Source: Nectonema munidae
Lineage: Eukaryota > Nematomorpha > Nectonematoida > Nectonematidae
Reading direction: 5' to 3'
DNA length: 64,000 nucleotides
NCBI GenBank assembly: GCA_030549495.1
Contig: JAUIRK010000134.1
Span: forward strand, 1-64,000
Below are positions 24,521 through 35,317 of this stretch, one piece after another. Under the pieces are notes generated by a model, which was given only the letters and a program-made list of their open reading frames with translations, did not search any database and had not been told where the DNA came from. The translations under genes were made by a program, and so were the position numbers. How positions within the stretch are numbered: position 1 is the first letter of the stretch; each line of letters opens with the position of its first letter.

Positions 24521-25269
24521 TGTTAGTTAGAGAATACACCACTAAAAATCTAAAAAGAAAAAGTTCGAAGTGGAATTCGTTGATTCAGAATTTCTCGATC
24601 TGAAACAAACTAAAATATAGAGCTCAATTAGTAAATTAGAATTTCAAAAAAGCATATTATAACTAAGAAAGATATATTCAATGATATGTCTCTATAATCA
24701 ACTATTATCTTGTAACATCATTATTAAATTACATGTTATTAACACAATATTTGATAAAACAGATAATTATTTAGGAGAAATGTTGAAGCTATATTAATTA
24801 TTGTTTAGTGATAGTTAAATAATTGATGAAAATTATTTAAAAAAAATTTAAATAAAAGGAACGAGACAAAATTTTAGAACAAATTCTATTTGATAAACAT
24901 TAACAAATAGTTAGTTATAAAATATAACGTAGCATTCAATTGGCTAGATATAAACATTTTGTTTTTATTGGTAGATAATTAATTACCTTCGATGTCTATA
25001 CAAAAGAAAATAAAATAAGGAAAATTTTTTTAATTATAATATATTTAAATGATATTAAATAAATAAGACAGATGGACAAAAATCTTAAATTTAAAATGAA
25101 AAAAAATAAATAAAAAAAATTACTACAGTGTAATTATAGATATAGATATCAAAAGAATCTATATCTATAATTATTACATATTGTTTTGAATAAACATTAG
25201 TTATTGATTTCCTGAGCGCATTGAATCTAATTACATAATTAAAAAGATGAGCACTTTCAATCTTATTAA

Positions 25270-25446
25270 GGGGAGTGAGTAATGTTGGTTAGATACTGGT
25301 TTTCGATAACTCATGAAAAATTTAAACTAAAAAAAATAGATAAAAGACCTTGAGTTCGATCCTGAATCAAGTCTACTTCCTTTATAGTTCGATACATGCG
25401 GCGCAATTGTGCCTTTTCGATGAAAACACCCCACGGTACTTTACCC
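25270..25446 (+). mobile_element. tRNA-derived SINE, copy 3
   Basis: Same head (GGGAGTGAGTAATGTTGGTT) and body ending GAAAACACCCCACGGTACT as copies 1 and 2. About 35 A-rich bases are inserted between the two pol III boxes (about 25314-25350), which would weaken its internal promoter. Box B reads GAGTTCGATCC. Confidence 0.75.
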
Positions 25447-26394
25447 TATTATAGACATTAAAGATAACTTGATGAATATTTTATTTCTTCTCCTATAATC
25501 AAAAATAGCAGTTTTAGCAAACCAATTTACTTTCGCACTGACTTCTCATAACGGTCTTACACAAACTTTTTTACCTCCTTCAAGAAAACAAACTTCACAT
25601 CATGTTACTATCAGATAAATCCCAATGAGTAGTCATTCAATTGCTTTATCATTCTATTCAAGCGATTATTAAATTTAAGCTTTCCTCTGTAAGCTCATTT
25701 AAAAAGGGAACAGTTTTGACTTTTATCTCCCGAACTATCTTCCTTTCAAAGAAAAAAGTTTACTTTATATAAAATTCAGGAAGAACCCTACCAATTACAA
25801 TAAATCAATCTATACCAATTTTATTAAATTTTATTTATATAAAATCAAACATTCTAAATTTAAATTTTATTGTGATATTTTATCTTGATTTAATAATAAT
25901 AATCAATGGAGGAATATTAAATCTGCCTTGAACATGAACATATCAACTTTGGGTCAAATTTGTAGAAGAGAACTTTGCTACGCAGTTTACCTCGGTTCTA
26001 TCTGCTCACCATAGAGTTGAGTCATAAATCATATATATAAAATATTTTTTTATTAATTACCTTCAATGTTTTTGAACGGAATATATAATTATTTGATTAC
26101 GGCTGTAAATTCAATTTATAATAAAAAAGATGAGATATGTATAATCTAAAATTTTTGCTTGCAGTTGATCAGTGATGTTTTAATATTCGTCTTTAAAAAA
26201 TTAAAATTCAATCTAGTATTTTTCCTAAAAAATTAAAATTTGTAAACATAGTTCCTTAACTAAAAAATGCTAGATGTCGAAATAATCTCGACAATTTTAT
26301 ACAAATTGTTCTTTTTCCAAATTTCTTAAAAATTGTCCATAATAAACTTTACAGTTACTTTCTAAAGATAAAATTCTTTCATTTCCCCTAATTC

Positions 26395-26639
26395 GGCTCC
26401 ATACAAAAAAAATCTACACAAGATGCTCTCATCTACCTTTCTTCTTTCATTTTAAATAAATTCATTCCATCTTTTTTCTTAAATTTTAAAAAGGCCTTTG
26501 ACAACATAAATCATCACTTACTACTCTATAAATTACACTAATAAGGCATTAGAGGTTATCTTTATAAATGATTCTCGAGTTTCCTTTCTTCCAGAACATT
26601 TCAAATTGTCACACCTAATTCTACTAACAAAATGCATAC
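26395..26639 (+). pseudogene. LINE reverse transcriptase fragment, interrupted by a DNA element
   Basis: The frames give KKSTQDALIYLSSF, then FKKAFDNINHHLLLYKLH (motif A region) and SSRTFQIVTPNSTNKMH. These are reverse transcriptase motifs of a jockey/CR1-type LINE. The reading is cut at 26639 by the inverted-repeat element at 26640-27130, so the LINE is older than that insertion. Confidence 0.7.
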
Positions 26640-27130
26640 CGGTAGGACTTTTTACCCAAATACACCCAAATATACCCAAATACACACAAATATGTTCTTT
26701 ATTTACAAATAAGAAGTTGAAATTAAAAATAATATTAAATAAATGCTTAAAATAAAAAGATACACAGATATTTAAGTTTGAACAAGAGCTGGTAATAGAG
26801 TACTGTTATATATTTTTATGTCACCCATTTTCTTGCCAGGCCACACATATTAGTAATTATTTAAATTAAAAAATTATTTTGTGTTATCAAACTTACTATT
26901 ATAAAATAATTATATTATTATTTATAAATAATTAAGTTAACAATTTTAATTAAAAAAAAATAGATTAATTTTTTATTATTCAATATCAAATTTATAATTT
27001 TATATTAGTTTTATCCTGAGAATAATTCTTCTATGTATATTTAACTTATTCTTTTAATGTTTAAATTTATTTTCATCTGTTTGGGTGTATTTGGGTATAT
27101 TTGGGTGTATTTGGGTAAAAAGTCTCACCC
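26640..27130. mobile_element. Terminal-inverted-repeat element with 9-bp target duplication
   Basis: The two ends are about 52-bp inverted repeats sharing ACTTTTTACCCAAATACACC and further ACCCAAATA units. AATGCATAC flanks both sides exactly (26631-26639 and 27131-27139). The 491-bp element carries no open frame. A 9-bp duplication and long terminal repeats fit Mutator-like (MULE) MITEs, but the superfamily is inferred from duplication length only. It sits inside an older LINE fragment. Confidence 0.85.
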
Positions 27131-29450
27131 AATGCATACTTGTAAGTCTGGTAGTGGCGTAGAGAAAGATAAAAAAAAATTGCATAGCATAAAGGGGCAT
27201 AATTTTTCCTAAAGATAAAAATTTCTAATTTTTCAGAAACTGAGTTAGTCAACAAAATTTTTACTAAAAAATCTCAAGCCCCTGATATTTTTGTGAAAAA
27301 ATTTCAACAGTTTATCATTGCAGATAGATTAATAGTTCTAAATTTTTAGAGAATAAAAATGGAAGAAGGCACTCTACCACAGCATGTGAAAATGGAGTTT
27401 TGCAATCGAATCTACAATTTGCTTATGCGACTATGAAATTATATCTAAGTTTTAAATTATTGTAATATAAATTCAATAACAATGAATTTTATTTAAGCTC
27501 TGCACTATGCAGATTAAAATATTTAAAACAAGACTATTTATAGATCTTTGTATATGATTTTACAATGATTGTTCTTTTAACAAATTGAAATATACTTGTA
27601 TTACTTTAATTTATTTTATTTAAAAGCATAAAAAATATTGGAGAAAAAATTTAATGAGAAATCTATAAAAATTATCACAAAGTAACACCTAAAAATTTTA
27701 CCTCAAAAACCAATCAATAAACATAGAACACTGATGAACCTTGATTATACTAGCTTTAAATAAGATAAAGATTCCTTACAGGATTCAAAAAAGATCTATT
27801 GGAAAGGTAACTTTCTAGACAAAGATTAAATTTAGTTTAAGTATTTGGAGCTTGCGATAAAAATTTTGTGGTATGTTACAAGCTTTTGAAAATAAAAAGA
27901 ATAATGTACGACATACATTTTGTACATAATAAGAGAGAGAAACAATAAAAAATTGCGCTAACGATCTTTAAGTAGAAAAACCAGGAAGAGAAGCATATTG
28001 TTAAGATGTAATAAGAATATTTTTATTAGCATATTAAATAATTTTTTCAGAAACTATTTTATCAAATATTTTTGAAAAGTTAGAAAGTAATTAGATTGCC
28101 TAAAGTTAGATGTAGATACATATTTACATTCTTTTGTACTGGGGTAGTTTTAGCTAAATTTAGAAAGAAGAAGGATAAAAAGAAGAAAGAAAGAAATTTA
28201 TTAGAGTACACATGTTTGTTGTTAAATAATAATCATAATATTTCACAAAGTTTCAAGTTATAAAAAAATAAGTAAAAACAGTTTGTGTAGCTGGCCCCAC
28301 ACAAAGATAAATCAAAGTCGCTACCGTGTGTAACCATTTCATACATAAAATCATTTTACAAAATTTCAACATTTTTTTAAGTTTACAAAGAAAATATTTA
28401 CAAGGATAAAAATTTATTAATACAAATAGACGAGATTAAATGAGTGTATGATTTGTGGATTCATTTATTTTATAGTGTTTGTAATAAAACAAACAAATAG
28501 AATGATAGTAGAATACGTTTTCACAGTTAAAAATGTAATTTATAATTGGCAAATTTATAGGAAAAGACGCATATATATAACTTAATTTATTTTATTTGAA
28601 CTTTAATTTATTCTAGTCAATCCAAATTTTTTATACCGCTAACAAAAATAACAAATTCAAAATGAGAAAAACGACTATTCTAGAAAGAGATTTTATGAAA
28701 AATCAAGATCGCTTTAGTTTGAGTACTAACAGCAGAAGAACTTCTGTTATGTCGTAATATTTATTCTTATTTTTATTTTCAGTCTCTATAATGTGAATTT
28801 TCAGATTTGGTTTTGGGAAAACAAGTATCGATAAAAGAAATCTTTTTGATAAAAAAGTACAACAAATATTCAAAATCGAGATTTATAATGTGATTTTTTT
28901 TAGAATTTTCTTATATATTCTATATCTTCACACTTATTTTTAGTCTTTAACAACCCATGGTTATCCTCCATTTGATAAAAAAATTTTGAATTCTCCTACG
29001 TCTTCTGAAATCAACTCTATTTTTTGTGTAATTTTTTATTTATATTTCTTATATTACTATTTTAATTCGAAGTTTATCATATTTTTTAGTATTTTTTCTA
29101 TAAAAACTTATTTATTCGAATGATTTTATTTTGTGATACATTCTTTTAACCTCAAAAAATTATCACAAAAGCTTATTCTAAAGCTTTTACCTATCTTAAC
29201 TCTTTGAGGACCCGTGTACCATGAAATGAAACTCGTCTGCTTTAAGTATATAAAATTTCATTTAAAAGATAGCAGACGATTAGTCTTAAAATTTCTGGTC
29301 CTAAAAGGGTTAATGGTTTCGACTCTTTGGTTTTGCATTCTTCGTTACATCATAATTTTCCAGTCATAATACTTTCTATTCAGCTTGCATTTATTTATTT
29401 TATTTTTGTTAATCAAAAAAGGTTGTACCAATTATATCCAAATTAAACTT

Positions 29451-29656
29451 TAATTGTAACAAATATAAAAAATTGGACACTTTATTGTTGATTTTTGCTA
29501 ACTAGTTTCGGAGTATAAGCTCCTTTTTCAAAGCAAATATATAAATAATTAAATATTATTTTAATTTTTAAATAAAAAAAAAAGGAGTTTATACTCCTAA
29601 ACTAGTTAGCAAAAATCAACAATAAAGTGTCCAATTTTTTATATTTGTTACAATTA
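29451..29656. mobile_element. Foldback/inverted-repeat element A
   Basis: Two arms of about 75 bp (29451-29527 and about 29580-29656) are near-perfect reverse complements. They contain AACTAGTTTCGGAGTATAAG and its partner. They are separated by about 50 AT-rich bases. Part of one arm plus about 35 bp of outer flank (TTTGACAG, ATTGAGGTGAAATAATTA) recurs in reverse orientation at 45156-45265, so the repeat unit extends beyond the arms. Confidence 0.85.
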
Positions 29657-29796
29657 TTTCACCTCAATGAGCATACCTGTCAAAGATTTTATTTCTAAAT
29701 TTAAACTTTAATGTTTTCAACTAGCAATAACTGTATCAACTAACAAAACTACAGAAATTTTATGCCTGATTTTTTTAAATTTGAAATGCTGTAGGT

Positions 29797-29825
29797 CAGT
29801 GTTTGCCAAACTTTTAATATCAAAT
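29797..29825. repeat. Possible single hAT end
   Basis: CAGTGTTTGCCAAACTTTTA resembles the ends of the hAT MITE at 11400-11826 (CAGTGTTTCCCAAACT). No opposite end was found nearby. It may be a truncated MITE. Confidence 0.3.
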
Positions 29826-30262
29826 GCTTTGATATTATTGAAATTAATTATGATATCACCACTATCATATTATACGTTTTTTTCATTACTTAAAATTTTA
29901 TTTACACTACTAAGTCTATTTTCTACTTTACAATATGTAGGAAAGAATGAAAGTATTGGACTCACTTCCCAACAGTAGGAAGAGAATTTTATCTTTTTTT
30001 GATATACAAAATTTATAGCTACTTATATAAATAATTTTAAAAATATAATCATACATTATACAAAATATAAGAAAAAATACTGAATACTTGTTAATTATAA
30101 CTTTTCACAGTGTTCCCTAAGAATTTCAATATCAGAATCAGACTTCAACGTTTCGGAGTCTGAGTCGTCAAAATTTTCAGTTGTTTCCTCACTTCTCAGC
30201 CTATTTGGATTATTTTAAGTTTTTATACTTGTCTACCCGTGAATATATTTTCAATTTTTCGA

Positions 30263-30412
30263 GTATGTTGAATCAAAGCCTTTGAATTTTTGTTTCAGTC
30301 CTATACTTTTTCATTGCTTCCATATCACTTTAATTTTATATGGTTTATTTCAATTCTTTTTATCGCTTCCATATTAGTATGTTAAATCAAAGCCTTTGAG
30401 TCTTTGTTTACT
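30263..30412 (+). repeat. Tandem duplication, about 112 bp
   Basis: GAATCAAAGCCTTTGAATTTTTGTTT and GCTTCCATATCACT at 30270-30332 recur as AAATCAAAGCCTTTGAGTCTTTGTTT and GCTTCCATATTAGT in a two-copy arrangement. It lies just upstream of the first recognised NDC80 exon. Confidence 0.7.
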
Positions 30413-30489
30413 CGTATATACTTTTTTATACACGAAAACAAGTGTCAAGAGAATTTGTACTGATTTTTTGTTTATTCTGAAGTTTCTAG

Positions 30490-30671
30490 CAGCGTTCTTC
30501 ATTGATAACTGGAGTCCCTTAGACAAGTTCAAATCAGATAGCTACATAAACTTCCTACAAATGATTGGCTACCCAGTTAAGATTCAAAAAAGCATCTTTC
30601 AGAATCTTGGCTCACCACTTTCCTGGCCTCACATGCTGGCTGCCTTGTTCTTTATGGTACAAGAGATTGAG
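30490..30671 (+). CDS. NDC80: NDC80 exon a: second half of the CH domain
   Basis: NDC80 (HEC1) is the microtubule-binding subunit of the outer-kinetochore Ndc80 complex. This exon has FFIDNWSPLD, then YPVKIQKSIFQNLGSPLSWP and HMLAALFFMVQEIE. The last is the signature 'G-x-P-x-S/T-W-P-H-x-L/V-A-A-L' helix of the NDC80 calponin-homology domain. The acceptor is TTTCTAG before 30490 (a second AG three bases on is possible). The donor is GAG/GTTCTT, a weak site, chosen because phase 0 matches the next exon and the join reads like the family. The exon starts in phase 1, so at least one upstream coding exon exists. Confidence 0.93.
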
Positions 30672-30689
30672 GTTCTTTTATCATTCTTT

Positions 30690-30960
30690 CTTTTTATCTT
30701 GTAACTGAGCTTGGATGAATTTTGGATATGAACCTACCCATTTGTCTTCTTTGACTAGACCTTGTCCCCAAGTTGGGGGTCGGTGACTGAGATCCGCTCT
30801 CTCCAATTTTTCCTGTCGTGCGCATCCTCTTCGGTCAGTCCAAGCTGCTTCAGTTGCTCCATCAGTCCGTCCTTCCATCTTTTACGCTGCCTCCCTCTAC
30901 CTTTTTTCCCCTCACCTTCTTCTCCATAGCTTGGCGCACGACATCGTCTTCCCAATGTTG
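30690..30960 (-). pseudogene. LINE reverse transcriptase C-terminus (RTE-like)
   Basis: On the - strand two overlapping frames read GKKGRGRQRKRWKDGLMEQL, then KQLGLTEEDAHDRKNWRERI. This is the C-terminal tail typical of endonuclease-reverse transcriptase LINEs ('G-R-x-R-x-R-W-x-D', then 'A-x-D-R-x-x-W-R'). Its 3' end lies about 20 bp downstream of the NDC80 exon a donor. The segment is GC-richer than its surroundings. Confidence 0.75.
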
Positions 30961-30974
30961 TTTAGGCCGAGGTG

Positions 30975-31285
30975 GGAAATGAAGTTGAGCTCTCATTCTC
31001 TTATAAAATACTTCATAGGGCACATGCGTCTCTTACAGCCTCCGAACAGCAAGTCTCCAGATCCGCCTTCAGGTAGCGGGGTTGTTTAAAACTAAATGAT
31101 CTGGAGGCGAAAGCGAATTACAGGCGCTTAAACCTCGTATAGCTCCGGGTAGAACAAGCTCGATAGCTTTGGACAGCAGTTGCTCTAGGAGAAAATAGCT
31201 CTAATTTCAAATTACCACTGCCTTGTGGGTGTAGTACTATTAAGTGCAAAGGCTAAAGGTTTCCAATCCTGAAGAAGAAGAAGAA
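30975..31285 (+). mobile_element. GC-rich retroelement piece ending in (GAA)n
   Basis: A GC-rich stretch ends in CCTGAAGAAGAAGAAGAAAT, a tail of the kind seen at 3' ends of RTE-like LINEs and dependent SINEs. Its orientation is opposite to the LINE C-terminus next to it, so these look like two separate insertions or an inversion. No coding frame. Confidence 0.45.
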
Positions 31286-32811
31286 ATTTATTAAGAAACA
31301 AATCAATGATTATTATGATAAACAAATTTAAAAAAAAAAACATGAACATTGTAGTATAAATAAATCGATATATTTCAAGTTACACCAAAGTTTGTCATAG
31401 CCAGCTTAAAAGGTGTAAACTTAAGAATAATAATTTATTATAAAAATCAATATATTATTTAATTTTTGACCAAAAATTAATTTTATTGTTTGGTTTGTTA
31501 GTAGTCAAATACAATAGTAATGGGGAAGGAGGTTTTGATGATAAGGGGGGGTCCCCCTATGAAATTAGAATGTCTGAAGTTGAAAACATTTTTCATGAAA
31601 ATCAAAAGCCTGAATGTAAACTGTTTTGTGCTTCTATGATTGATAGAAAATGGCATTAATTAAGTAGAAAAAACGGAGATGAAGGATTTAAAAAATGTTT
31701 GCTTTAAACGTAGAAATTGAGGAAGAAAGGGAAGATAGTTTGAAAAAGAAAGATGGAAATCTTGTTGTTCACCAAGTAACTAAGTTGAACAAGAAAAAAC
31801 GTGAAAAAGCACCTCTAAACAATCCTAATTCTGAAAGATCTGTTGGTTTTTATTTAATATGAGTTGAAATTCAGAAGTTCAAAAGAACTTGGATCAGAGA
31901 GTAAGCCTCAAGTCAAAGGAAAAGGCGTAGATTTTCTAATTTAAATAAGAAAGTTAAAGAAGAATGGGGAAAACAGTTAGAATATAGAATAACAATTTTT
32001 GAAAAAAAAGTTCTGATTTAGTTTATCTCACTTTTCTTGGAGGACGTTTTCAAATAAAAGAACAAACAGAAATGTTTATGAAACAAGAAAAAGATGGAAA
32101 ACTTCGAATTGGAAGATTATACGTGGAAGTAAGATATGCAAGATCCGAATACATATGACGCAGATATGGAAGTGAATAATTTTGTTAAAGCTTTGCAAAC
32201 ATTTAATTTGTCTAATCACTGATGAAAACTAAAATCTCAATTTAATATTTTTTAATATACTGGAGAAATTTATTAAACATTAAAAATGTGAAAAACAATT
32301 TGAAAAAAGGTAAAAAATAAAGATAAAAGCGATGTTTTTTCTAAAATTTTAGTGCTATCATACATGGTCTTGCTTATTTTTATCCAAAAATTTTAAATTA
32401 ACTCCCCCTACTACCAGGCCCAGCTTGCTCTTTCGAAGTCTATATTTTGAAATCGTCTGATTTATAATGAAATTTTTTTGTGAAAAATTTGATTTGAAAC
32501 CTAATATTCGTTTTCAAATCTATTTTTTCATTGTGTTCATTTTTGAAATTTTTTATTTTGTGCTAAGTATTTAGATTAAGACATATACGCCTTAAAGGCC
32601 CTCTCTGGTCATGCGAGGCCTAACTTTATAATGATCGCGATAAAAATATATGATCTGTGATATTTTTTTAATGATATCCAAAAGTTATGAACAATTATGG
32701 CAAAAATATCTTAAATAAGATCCCCGATGAACATTACTTAGAGCCAAGAGCTAAAGCAAATAATTTGAACCTAGCATCTCGAAGAGATTTTATTCAAAAT
32801 TTGCAACTTAG

Positions 32812-32965
32812 ATATATCATGAAGTGGTGAGTCAAAAAGAGTTCTTGAGTGAATGCGATGAAAATAACGAAGTTCACATGTTCTTGGAGGAGTTTTATTG
32901 CGCTCTCTACGAAGCCAAGCAGAACAACGAGACGATGGATTACGAAGAATTCGTTAGAAGCAGAG
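32812..32965 (+). CDS. NDC80: NDC80 exon b: CH domain end and linker
   Basis: Runs from a CAACTTAG acceptor to an AGAG/GTACAC donor, phase 0 to phase 1. It encodes IYHEVVSQKEFLSE, then HMFLEEFYCALYEAKQNNET and MDYEEFVRSR. The join from exon a (VQEIE-IYHEV) corresponds to the family's 'L-I-x-x-I-K-I' helix. The second half aligns with the region after the CH domain that leads into the coiled coil. The start was set by phase and by homology. Larger open frames on both strands here are shadows. Confidence 0.85.
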
Positions 32966-33184
32966 GTACACTCTTCTTTTCCCTTTCTCTTCATTTGCTC
33001 CACCTTCCCCAAAATACTTGTTTGCCTTCGATTCCATGCACTAGTGAATTCCTTCCTATAGACAAAAAGGCGCTCTTTGTGTATACTTTGGAAATTGGTA
33101 TACTCTCCCAACCCGTATACATTTGAAATCACAGGCCAAACTAAACCTTTAAATTAAACCCGGATCTACCCAATTTCTGGGGAC

Positions 33185-33745
33185 CTTTAGTTCTAATTCG
33201 TTATAAACGATATTTGCTATATTCGAACGGCGTACAAAGTAAGAATGTATGTACATGTGAAAATGTTGTCCAATAAATATTGTAGTTTTTTTTTGTAAAA
33301 AGCGCATCAATTTATGTTCATTTCTCTTTTTTGTACTAATATTTTTTTCCTAATTCATACAAAAACGTAGCATCCATTTTGTTTAGTAAGCAAAACATTT
33401 AATTTTCTTTTCTCTTTATAAGCTCAAATATTTAAAAGATGGTCGTTTTGAAAAAAAAAGCAGCAAAACAAATTTTAATTAATTCTTCACTTACTAAAAA
33501 AACTAAATTGATTTCAACAAAAAATTGCATCAAAATAAAAATTTCCATATTTTTTTTCACTTCATAAATTTTTTTTATAAAAATTTTTGAAATAATTTTT
33601 ACTTTAATCCATCATAATATTTTTCAGTTAAATGAAATATTCTTCCAAAAATTTTCTATAATTTTGAAGTGACCAATGAAATCTCTTTATTATGAGAGGA
33701 TTTCGTTATATACGGATTTCACTATAATTGAATTTCTATTTAAAA
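33185..33745. mobile_element. Possible pogo/Tigger-type MITE
   Basis: TTCGTTATAAACGATATTTG near 33198 and, in inverted orientation near 33707-33740, TTTCGTTATATACGGATTTC look like a pair of pogo/Tigger ends ('TTCGTTATA' and 'TATAACGAA'). The interior is AT-rich without coding. I did not find an unambiguous TA duplication. Confidence 0.35.
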
Positions 33746-33804
33746 ACTAAACTTCAAAATAAAATAAATCAATTTTAAATTAAAATTATTGAAAATAAAT
33801 AGCG

Positions 33805-34890
33805 TGTATCATCATCCATTTTGCCTTCAAGGCCTGGTTATTGTTCCCAAAGAGTCGGGGGCAACCAGTTTCCTGCAACAACTACGCCATTTCATTCTTT
33901 CTTTAGCATCACTTCGCACAAGCTTTCTTTTTTCCATATCGCGGTGAATCACTTCATTCCATGCTTTCTTTGGTCTTCCTCTCTTCATCTTTCCATCAAT
34001 CAATTCATCTTTTATCTCCTTTACAACGTTCCCTTCGGACATCCTTTCGACATGACCAAACCAACGTGATCTATTTTCTTCTAAATGCACTTCTATATCC
34101 TCAATTCCAATTTTCTTTCTCAACACATCGTTGGCAATCCTATCTTTCAGCGTCTTTCCGCACATCATCCTAATCATTCTCATCTCAGTTGTTTGTAGCC
34201 TTCTCGTGTCAGCCTTCTTCATCACCCAACATTCAGAACCGTAACAAATCGTACTTCAAACGCAAACTTTATACAGTCTTGCTTTTAGTTCGTCAGATAA
34301 AAAATTTCCGCACAGTAAGCCAGATAATTCCTTGAACTTTTTCCAACCTAGGCGTATTCGCGCTCTTACGCTACTAGAAACATCACTGTTGCAATTGATC
34401 ATATCGTCCAAATAACAATAATCATCAAGAACATTGAACGTATCATCTCCTAATTTGACTTTTTCAACAAGAGTACCTACACTGTCTCCATTTTTGCACT
34501 TTCTACAAACAAAGCCACTCACTGCAGAAAGAGAGCCCTTTATAAAGGAACATCTTTTGTGAACCCACTTATTACAAGTCGTACATAAAATGGCGTTTCT
34601 CATTACCCTCAGTCCACATAATGAACAGGGGTCGACACTACTCACTTCCCTGACACCATTAGTTTTATTACTCACGATCATCACTTTGGTCTTTGCTACA
34701 TTTATTTTTAATCCTTTGCTTTCAAGTGCTCTTTTCCATTCGGTATACTTAACATCCAACTCATCCAAACTATCACCCACAACTACCAAATCATCAGCAT
34801 ACAAAAATTCAGGATTATTTTTCGTGATTTCCGAGCTCAGAGCGTCTATCACTCTGATAAACAACAAAGGACTTATTACAGACCCTTGAT
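33805..34890 (-). pseudogene. LINE reverse transcriptase with PHD-like zinc finger, 3' part
   Basis: Reading on the - strand: EFLYADDLVVVGDSLDEL (catalytic motif C, near 34800), then KGLKINVAKTKVM. A cysteine-rich insert follows, C-x2-C, then ILCTTCNKWVHKRCSF, then a C-x2-C. Next come FNVLDDYCYLDDMI and, after a stop at about 34254, a C-terminal frame (33827-34225) with MRMIRMMCGKTLKDRI and RWFGHVERM. The W-F-G-H-V-x-R-M tail and R-G-R-P-K-K-A-W motif are LINE C-terminal signatures. The same family recurs at 62.0-63.15 kb, 48.5-49.0 kb and 56.6 kb. Confidence 0.85.
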
Positions 34891-34982
34891 GAACACCAAC
34901 ATTTATTTTAAATCACAAAGAAAGCTCACCTTCGATACGCACTGCTGTTCTAAAAAAAACAATAGCTAAAGAAAAAAATAAC

Positions 34983-35208
34983 GTGTATAAGAAACGATAA
35001 ATTCTTTATTTTCTCGACTTTACAAAATGTTTAAGTTGATCCATTATTTCAAACTTCCGGTCTTCATCAAGATATCATTTTTTTCTTTCACCATTTGTTC
35101 TCATCCTCAATATCATATACTTGATAAAGGGCGTAAGGTCGAAATATTCAAACATTTTAAATATTTTGTAAAGTCGAAAAAATAAAGAATTTATCGTTTC
35201 TTATACAC
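34983..35208. mobile_element. Foldback/inverted-repeat element B
   Basis: Arms GTGTATAAGAAACGATAAAT at 34983 and its reverse complement ending at 35208 continue for about 50 bp through TTCTTTATTTTCTCGACTTT and ACAAAATGTTTAA, with a few mismatches. The 120-bp centre contains TTGATAAAGG, then GTCGAAATATTC, a small hairpin resembling that in element A. No coding frame. Confidence 0.85.
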
Positions 35209-35317
35209 CCTCTTTATTTATAATGTGCATCGACTTCGCCTTAGCTATTACAATTATTGAACTTCAAATAAAAAAGTCAAACTTCCAGTTTTTGGTCACA
35301 ATAAAATAACTAACATA

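Noticed and set aside
31560..32250. Possible coding region with lysine/glutamate-rich frames
   Set aside because: Frames are short and stop-laden, and no domain could be recognised.
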